Assembly (NCBI RefSeq): GCF_021462225.1
Contig: NC_061798.1
Location: 19,986,820 to 20,050,819 of the forward strand
From: Girardinichthys multiradiatus
Taxonomy: Eukaryota > Chordata > Actinopteri > Cyprinodontiformes > Goodeidae
Reading direction: 5' to 3'
Length of the DNA: 64,000 bases
Both the position numbers and the translations under genes were made by a program. Below, piece by piece: positions 1 to 9,100 of this stretch. Numbering within the stretch: position 1 is the first letter of the stretch; every line of letters starts with the position of its first letter. Under the pieces are notes generated by a model. It searched no databases and was not told where the DNA came from. It saw nothing but the letters and a program-made list of their open reading frames with translations.

Positions 1-82
1 TGTTGGATTCAACAAATCATTTTGACATTATTCACAACTTTAAAATTTAACTTCATTCTTTAAATTTGCTTTTTTATTGCAG

Positions 83-100
83 AAAAATCTATGACCAAGA
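83..100 (+). CDS. ARHGEF38: ARHGEF38 18-nt microexon (DH domain)
   Basis: An AG preceded by a pyrimidine tract ends at 82 and a perfect GTAAGT donor starts at 101. The 18 bases encode KIYDQ plus two bases of the next codon. Joined to the exon at 199 this reads [16 protein letters not shown], which has the same spacing to the GS(F/L)LIKPVQR motif as the DH domains of related exchange factors such as DNMBP. Confidence 0.75.
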
Positions 101-3100
101 GTAAGTACAGTCTTTTACTTTTAAATGTTTCCTTACCATTTTCTTTTTTCTGTCTTACGATGACCATCATTCACTAAACTAAATATGTGTTTCCACAGAG
201 GAAAACCCAATTTGTTGGACATGGGCTCCCTGCTGATCAAACCAGTTCAGAGGATCATGAAGTACCCGTTGCTTCTGGGCGAACTTTGGCAGGCCACTCC
301 TGAAGACCACATTGACTACCTACCCCTGCAGGAGGCGCTCACTGCTGCCAAGATCATAAACGTTAACATCAATGAGTTCAGGAGGCGGAAAGACATAGGT
401 GTGATTTTATTTACATCCAAAATTTTAGGAATTTAATGAGTTTATTTATGAAATGTGTCCATTTGCTTTCAATCCCTGTCTGTATCAAACAAATGTTGTT
501 TTCCCTTCAAATGTCAGTTTTGAAATACAAAAGGTTAGAAAGTGATGAAGGCACGCTGAGGGGCAAACTAAACAAGATAAACATTCACTCCCTCCGGAAG
601 AAAGGAGACAGGTTTGCCGGTTATCTTAAGATTCTCACTGGAGTGGAACCACAGGTAACAACTGACTCTTCCTCCTTCACTCTTTACAGACATAGAAACA
701 CAACAGGTCATTCATGAGTGATGATTAGGCTTAAGGGCTGAACAAAGCAGAGCTTTCATTTACCTACGATTGTTTCTGCAGGTGAGAGATGAAATGTTCG
801 ATAAGGAAGAGAAGCTTTTCAGGAGTCTAGAGAAAGCTGCGAGACAACTGGCCAAGAATGTCAACTGTTATGTGCAATACACTCAGGTGAGTACTGATTT
901 GTTGAGGATCCTTATTGATCGTGCTTGCCACATTTACTAGCAGCTCCAGTAAAAATGTCTAAAAAGCCTTAAACTCCTAAATAACTCTTTTACTGCAGCA
1001 GCATAATATCACACTGAACAATGTAGAAAAATCCAACTGTTAATTTCACTACCTTCATGCCATGGGAAAGAAATCCATCATGGTGGCACAATCCCTGTCA
1101 CCTCGAACCATCAATATAAAATAAATATAACTAAAGATTTTTATTCCTATCTTTGCTTTTTTTTAAAAAGTTTTTAGGAATCTCATTTATAAACAATTAA
1201 TTTGAGAGATGAGAAACAAAAAGCCAGCTACAGTGTTTGTTACCACTCCAGCTGGGTTTGGAGTAAAACTAAAGCTGAAAACATGAAAAAGCCCCTCCTA
1301 CCATGTCTTATGCATGGTGGATGATCTGTGATACTGTGAGCCTGTTTCACTTTCAAAGGCCCTGGAAAGTTTGTCGGGATGCATTGCATCAGGAAGTCCT
1401 CAAATTCAGAACATTTTAAATAAAATCTGGTGGGCTCTGGCAGAAAACTGAAAACATGTCATCATTGGGGCTTTTTGAAGGATGGCCACAACAACACAGA
1501 TATGGTTGACCAGTCACAAAATCTAACTTGTTCCAGAGTCCCCTGTTGTAAAATGGGAGTTTTTACTCTCTTTCCTCCCTGCGCACCACCGTGTCTGTTT
1601 CTCTCCAGTTGCGAGACCCAACCAGTAAAACCAGCAAAGTATTTACCTTGTGAAATAATGAGAAATGGTTAAGTATAAAATCAAGATTTAATGCCAAAGT
1701 GATCAGTGTACAGAGTATTTAATTGAACAGATACAGAGTGATATTCACCTTTGGTACCGGGCCCCCCTCAGCCCATCTTAGGGATGAACCGAGAGGAGCA
1801 AAGAATGGAGCGTGAGTCCTGCTTTTATCAATGCCTGTTCTTAACCCTCCTAAAGGTTGTCATCCTCTTGTATCAGTTTATCTTTGATTATGTGTTGCGT
1901 CTTATGTGGTATCAATAGTTATGTTGTGTAAGCTGTAACAGTGAGCGGTGCGGCAGATAAGCAACAAGGGCAGATATATTTAATTAGGGCAGCAAAGAGA
2001 TGATTAGAAAAGGCCACAGAATCATACATTCATAACACCCAGAACTAAATCTTGAAGAAAACCTGTGAGCTGAGCTAAAAAGAACAGAGCAGAGATTTAG
2101 ATCCCTCACTCTGTATACTCCAGCCTTGAAATGGTAGAGGAGAAGAATTAAGTGCTGTCTAATGGGCAAAAAGAGTTGACAGCAGGGGTACTGTGTAATT
2201 TCATTAGCACTTATTTCTTAAAATCCTGACAAAACAAATGCACTGTAATTTCAGGTTGGATTTTCACTGTGAGATGTTACTGTTAGGTTAAAAGGCAAAA
2301 AAAATCTTTGACATACAAAGTCAAATCACAAATTAGGTCCTCATAACAAACCTAAAAAAATGGGATGGATTTGAGAAGGATGTTGTCTCTCCTGTATGTA
2401 ATAAATCCAGCCAATTTTGCAAACTTTCTTTGAGCGTAAATACTGAACTTGAAATTTGAATATTTCTCTGCTCCTGAAATTATTTAAAATATCCGGTCAT
2501 TTCCCCAAGAGCCTCTGCACTTCTCTGCAGGAGATGGTGCCTGTGGCTGTTCAGAATGTGAAGGACATGGAAAACATCATCAAGGATCACACAAATGGTT
2601 CATCACACAAGAACGGCAACGATCCTTATAAGCACTTTGTGAGTACAGCTTTTGCTGCACTTTCGCAATTTGCAAATATGTGCTTCTAGCTTGGTTCCAG
2701 TTTTTCTCCCAGACTTCCCATTTTCTATCTGATTATGACTCATTGTTCACTTTTCAGACAATTTCGTGTCCTCTTTGTGACATACCATTTCTTCTCTATG
2801 GCCACAACCTGTTCGGGCACCTCCTTCTACTTTTTTGATTTTTATTCTGTTCCTTGGACTTTCTCAGTGTATTGAAAATTGTACAGTCAAACAAGTGCTG
2901 TAAAACAAATCGTTTTCATGCTGATGAAAATAAATTCCATGTGCATCCAATCATGATAACTAACCTGAAGTTTATAGGTCTTGGGGCTTAAACATAATCT
3001 AGAAACATCAGCACCATTAATAAAAATATAAGTAAGGGTATGTATACTTTTAAACCTTTGCGACCTCTTGCATAGTCGAGAAAAAAAAAAAAACTACAAT

Positions 3101-6100
3101 AACTTCGAACTTGTGTATGCAATTCTTCTTTTAAAGATAATCGGTGCAGTTGAATGTTGTATTTTCATTCCACTCTAGAGAAAGAACCACATTATACTAT
3201 TAAAAATCAAAATGACCTTCACTATGCATGGGTTTTAAAAGGAAATAGACATGTCATGAAAACATCTACTCTAATTTTCACCTTTCTTTTTAAATTTCCC
3301 TCCCCCTTTAGAAAGACAAAACGGAGCAGTTGGTCCTGGCCCCCCTCACCTCTCTGCAGGGTATGTTCACGGCCCCGCAGAAGCTCATCCAGAAGCGTTA
3401 TGACAAACTGCTGGATTACTGCTGCCACCTGGAGCGCTCCTCCTCTTTTTCATCCTCATCCTCCACCTCTTCGCCAGCATCAGACACCCCTCCTGGTCCT
3501 GCCAAGAGGGACTATGAAGCCATCAATGCTTTGCTAGTGGAGGAGTTGCAGAGGTTTAACAAAGCAGCCTATACTATCCTGACAAACTGTGTGCTGTGTC
3601 TGGTGGCCCTGCTCAGGGGACTGATGGGAAATGCGTTGGTTGGTGCTCCGAATGTTCACCAGCTGCCTGTGAGAATCACACAATTAAAACATTTTATTAT
3701 GTTTTTAATTCATTTGAAGTTAATTTAACCTTTACTTTTCTGTACTTTCTAGCCTCCTCTGTCAAACATCAATGAAGTGCAGAACAGCATCATGGATGAG
3801 TTGAACAATCTGACATTTGTCAAGGATAATGCACAGAAGTTAATGGAGAGAAAAGTCAGCTTTGAGAGGCAAAGAGACAAGAAAACAGTGGTAAGGCCAT
3901 AGATGTTGAAGCTGGTTGTTAACAGACTGCTTTATCCAAGCATATATTCATAGAAAGTTGAGTGGAATGAATAAATGTGCTATGAAAAGGTACACCAGCA
4001 ACAGGGATGATTGCAGCCTTGAGAGGATTGTCATGTAAAATTTATTTGTGTGGGTCAAAAGTGTCTTGCTCTGTGCCATCTTTGAGTTACTTGTTTCAAT
4101 TGTTTTTGGGGTTAGGCAGCATAAGTTTGTACTTCAGCCTGATTCCTTTCGGTCAAATTGCCCAGTGCTGTTGAGTGCATGTGTCATGTCCTTTAAATGT
4201 ATAAAAAAAAAACGGGAGATATTAATAATATTTAAAAAAATAAGTAAAATCCATTTGAAGAATTTGGGGCAGCTTCACTAGGAGTGTAAACCTCTCACTG
4301 GAACTGCATATTCTTCATTTATACGCAAACACATCTGTTTTTGAAATGTTTATGACTGATTTGATACATGACAAATAAACATGCAAAAGTTAAAAATGTT
4401 AACAATACTCCAATTTCTTTTTCCAAATTTGTAATACTAATGATTACAGAACATTATTTTTTAGTTTCTTAACTAAATTCCATTTAGTAAGATGTTAGCT
4501 CATGCTGAGTAGAAAAGAGCTTTAAGATAGTTGGGACAGTGGATCAGTGGTTCACGTCTGATTAGCTACTTGATTATTATTTAAGTCAAATAAAGGTTTG
4601 CACCTGAAAGGATTTTTCTACTTTCAAGTCAGATCTCAAAAATGAATCTTTTCTATGTCTTTCATTCTGTTAAATCTAATAGTCAATATATACAGGCCCT
4701 TGTTAGAGTATTCACACCCCTGTTCCACATTTTGTCACAGCAATGACTGAAATAGACCAAACGTAGAAGACGCATGGTTTTTAATGTTTTATTTAACCCC
4801 CCATTATGCTGATACCCCGACATAAAATCCTGTAAACCAGTTGCATTTAGAGGTCACCTAATAGTACAGTAATAATAAACTCCCAATAATAAAACATACT
4901 GATGTTTATGGTTTGACATATTTTAGGGGTATCAGAGTGAAGTGTGTGCTTATCTGTGTTGGTCTATCACATAAAATCCCAATAAAACACACTGACATTT
5001 GTAGTTGTAAAGTGACAAAATGGAAAAAAATTCAAAGGACATGAATATGTTTGCTAGGCACTGCAAAGATTTAATACCATGAAACAAATTTGATTAGCTG
5101 TCATTCAGATAAAGAAGGACGTGTGTTTAAAACTAAACCATGTAAAAACTCATAGGATTTGGAAATCAGGCATACTTGCAAATGTTTTTTTCTTGAATTA
5201 AACATCGTACAATAAGAGAAAATGTGCAAAAATATATTTATAAGTAATCTTCTGATTTGAATTATATGTAGTTTTATTTGGGCTTGGGTATGCGAGAATA
5301 TAACCAGCTTAAACTGCCTCCCATAGTTCGATTCTCTACTCACACTCTGATTACTGAAAACACTGTTGCAACATGCAGCACATACCCACTGTAAATATTT
5401 ACACCAACACTTCTTTGTACCGTCTTCCAGGTGCCAGAAGTGCAGCACCAAACAGAGGAACAACGTGACTGGCTGCTGGCAGAGTACCCGCTGAACCGTC
5501 TCTACCAGCTGAAGAGGAAGTGTAATGGCTGCCAGGAGCAGGACCTGAGCCTGCTGGAGGGAGAGCTGGTGGCCCTGTTGGAGGATACAGACCCTTCAGG
5601 CAGCAGCAGCCGTTGGCTGGTGCACACCGGAGGCAAGTGTTTGTGTACGAGGGAGAGGGTCTTGCAGCAGAAAAAGCTTTATTTAAAAAAAACAAAAAAA
5701 AACAGTGTGTGGTTGGTATAGATGTGTGCATTTTTCTAGATGACTGAGGCTCCTTGCTTTACTTTCTGACAAGTCAGGAAACAAGAATTAGTCCCAGGAG
5801 CTGCTATGGTGTCATGATTGCTTGTTGCCTCTGGAGCTGGTTGCTCCACAACAGAGCCAACTCCAAAGATTGTCTCCGTCTCCCGTTAACATCTCGCAGA
5901 ATCAGCTAAGATCCCAGCAACTGGACTGGTTAGAACAAACTGAACACTGGAAGCAGTGTACTTACAGTACAAACCCATTTCCTCTGGGGATCTGAAGACC
6001 ACTAAAGACTACACAAGAACATGTTTATAGTTCTTGGAACAAGCTGCATTCTTTACAGGCTTGTGTTTTTTTCCTTTCTGAAAAGCCACATTCATGGGAA

Positions 6101-9100
6101 GCTGTTGTTATTTTCTCTGTTAATACCAGCACTGAATCATATTTACACCAGGTGCAGCTGAGTTTAGGATTGTACAAACACCACCTCTTCAGCCTCCCAG
6201 CAGCAAATAGCCTAAAAGTGGTGCCTTGCTAAAGTACACTACTCAAAACGTTGGGGATATTTGGCTTTCAGGTGTAATTTATTAAAAACATGAAAAGTTC
6301 ATGCTAAACTGATATATCATAAAAGTAGGACATTTAAGTAGATGAATGCAATGGTCAGTTTCTGATCTCAAACTATTTATTGAAACAAAAGCCAGCAACA
6401 GTGTTATACCACAACAAAAAATGTCAATGTCTTATTAACATGTCATGTGACCTTGAGCATCAATTGCAGCTTGACAACGACGTCTCATGATGTTCACAAG
6501 TCAACTTATTGTCCGTTGAGGCATGACATCCCACTCTTCTTGAAGGACGGCCCTCGGGTCATTGAGGTTCTGGGGTAAAGTTACGAGGTTCTAGATGGTG
6601 ACTGAGCTGATTCCATAGGTTTTCTATAGGTTTCAAGTCTGGAGAAAATGCAGGACACTCCATTCGAGGTACCCCAGTCTCCTGCAGTTGTTCCCTAATG
6701 ATGCGACCTTGATGACCTGGAGCATTGTTGTCCATGAAGATGAAATTAGGCCTGTGTTGTTCATGCAGGGGAACCATGACAGGATTAATGATGTTACTCA
6801 GGTAGTATGGGCTTGTCACTCTACCATTCAGTGTAGAGCACCACCACCACCATCGAAGGCTCATTTGGTGACAGCAGTGGCTGATGCACAGCGTTCTCCT
6901 TGACGTCTCCAACAGCATTTCTCCTAAACGTGAATCGACTCTCATCAGAGAACAGCAATGAGGCCCACAGGTCCCTCGTCTGGCATAAATGCTCCCAGGC
7001 CCATGACAGATGGTGATGCCTGTGCCTAGTGGTACCCTTGCAGGTCGTCCAGCATGCAGACAACACTGATGAAAATGGTTCGAATGGTCTGAATTGACAC
7101 ATGAGTTCCTCTCATCTCCCTTAAATATGCCTGGAGTTGAGTGGCATTCATCATGGGTTTCTGCAGGGCACTGTTCACAATGAACCGGTTATCAGTGTTG
7201 GATGTGGCCAAAGGATGTCCACTTCTTTGACTTTCTGTGACTCTTCCAGTCTCTCTGTATATCTGTTGCAACCTGCTGGTGGTACTCTAAACTCAGTGGC
7301 CACGTCCATCTAAGAACATTATGTTTGAAGCCCAACAACATTGAGGTACTGATGATTAATTGTTAGGCGTCGTCTTGGTCTCAGGATGTCAGAATGTGAA
7401 CATCATGATGAGGACTGTTTAAATGCCAATTCTGATTAAACCAAGACATTTATTGGTTGATTCATGGATCAAATATCTGTTGTGAATTTTGCCGTTAGGC
7501 TCCTTGTTAAAGAACCGCAAGTTGTGCAAAAAGTACTGAAACACAGTTGGACATGTGCATTCCAACGTTTGGAGAAAGTCACATTAAGTTCACCTTTAAA
7601 GGTTGGGGTGCACTTTAGATTCACCCTGAAATTTCAAAGCAAAGCCAAATATCTCTTAACTTTTTAAAGGTAATATTAATATCCATTTTTCACAATTTGT
7701 CACACTACAACCACTAGCTTCAAGGTATTTAGTTGGCATTTTATGTGGTAGACCAACACAATGTTGTGCATAACCGAGAACTGGGGGGGAAATGATTGTT
7801 TCTAAAACGTTTTTACAAATTAAAATTTGAAAAGTGTTTCAATACATTGTAGAACTACCTTCTGCTGCAGTGCAAGTCTTTTGGGGTATCCCTCCTTCAG
7901 CTTTCCATGTCTATAAACTCAAAATGTTGTTCTTTCTCTGGTTCATGCTCAGTCTGATTGGATGAAGAGCTTCTGTAAGCATCAATCTTGAGGTCTTGCC
8001 ACAAATGCTCAGTCAGATGTAGGTCGGGACTTTGACTGGTCCATTTAAACACATGAATATGCTTTGGTCTAAACTAACCCAGTTGTAGCTCTGGCTGTAC
8101 GTCTAGGGTTGTTATCCTGCTGGAAGGCGAACTTCTGCCCCAGTCTCAAGTCAGCTGCAGCCCCTAACCGGTTTTCTACCAGGCTGTGCTGTAATCAACA
8201 CGTTCCTTTTTACCAGTGAGTCTGACAAGCATCTCTGTCCCTGCTAAAATAAATCATCCCTACAGCATGCTCATGGCACCACCATGTTTCACCGTAAAGA
8301 AAGTGTGTTTAGGGTGTTAGTTTTCCTGAGCATAGACCTCTAGATGCTTTGTTGCAAACAAGACTTCTCATGACTTTCTTCATGCCACTCTTCCATAACA
8401 AGCCAGATTTGTGGAGTGCACAACTAACAGTTGTCCTGTTGACAGATTTTTCCACCTGAGCTATGGATCTTTGCAGCTCCTCCAGAGTTACCATGGGCCT
8501 CTTGGCTGCTTTACTGATCAATGCTGTTCAAGGCTGGTCAGTTTAGATGGATGGCCATGTCTTTAGTTGCAGTTGTGCCTTATTCTTTCTACTTTCAGAT
8601 GGTGAATTTATCAGCACTACATGAGATCCCAACTCTGCTTTAAATTTCAGTCTGACCTGTCTGTTGTGTTCCTTGGTCGTCATGATGCTCTTTGTTCACT
8701 ATTGTTCTCCAACAAACCTCTGAGGCCTTCACAGAACAGATGAGTTCACGCTGAGATTCAATCACAGAAAGACGGACTCGGTTTAATGAATTTCTGAAGG
8801 TTGCTCTGCATTTTATTTAGGGGTGTTCAAGTGAAGGAGGCTAAATACAACTGCACATCACATTTTTCACATTTGGTTCTCTCACATAAAATTCCATCAA
8901 AATACATTAAAGCTTATGTTTGTAATGTGACAAATGGTATGGAAAAGCTACAGGTTCTTCTCAAAATATTAGCATATTGTGATAAAGTTCATTATTTTCC
9001 ATAATGTAATGATGAAAATTTAACATTCATATATTTTAGATTCATTGCACACTAACTGAAATATTTCAGGTCTTTTATTGTCTTAATACGGATGATTTTG

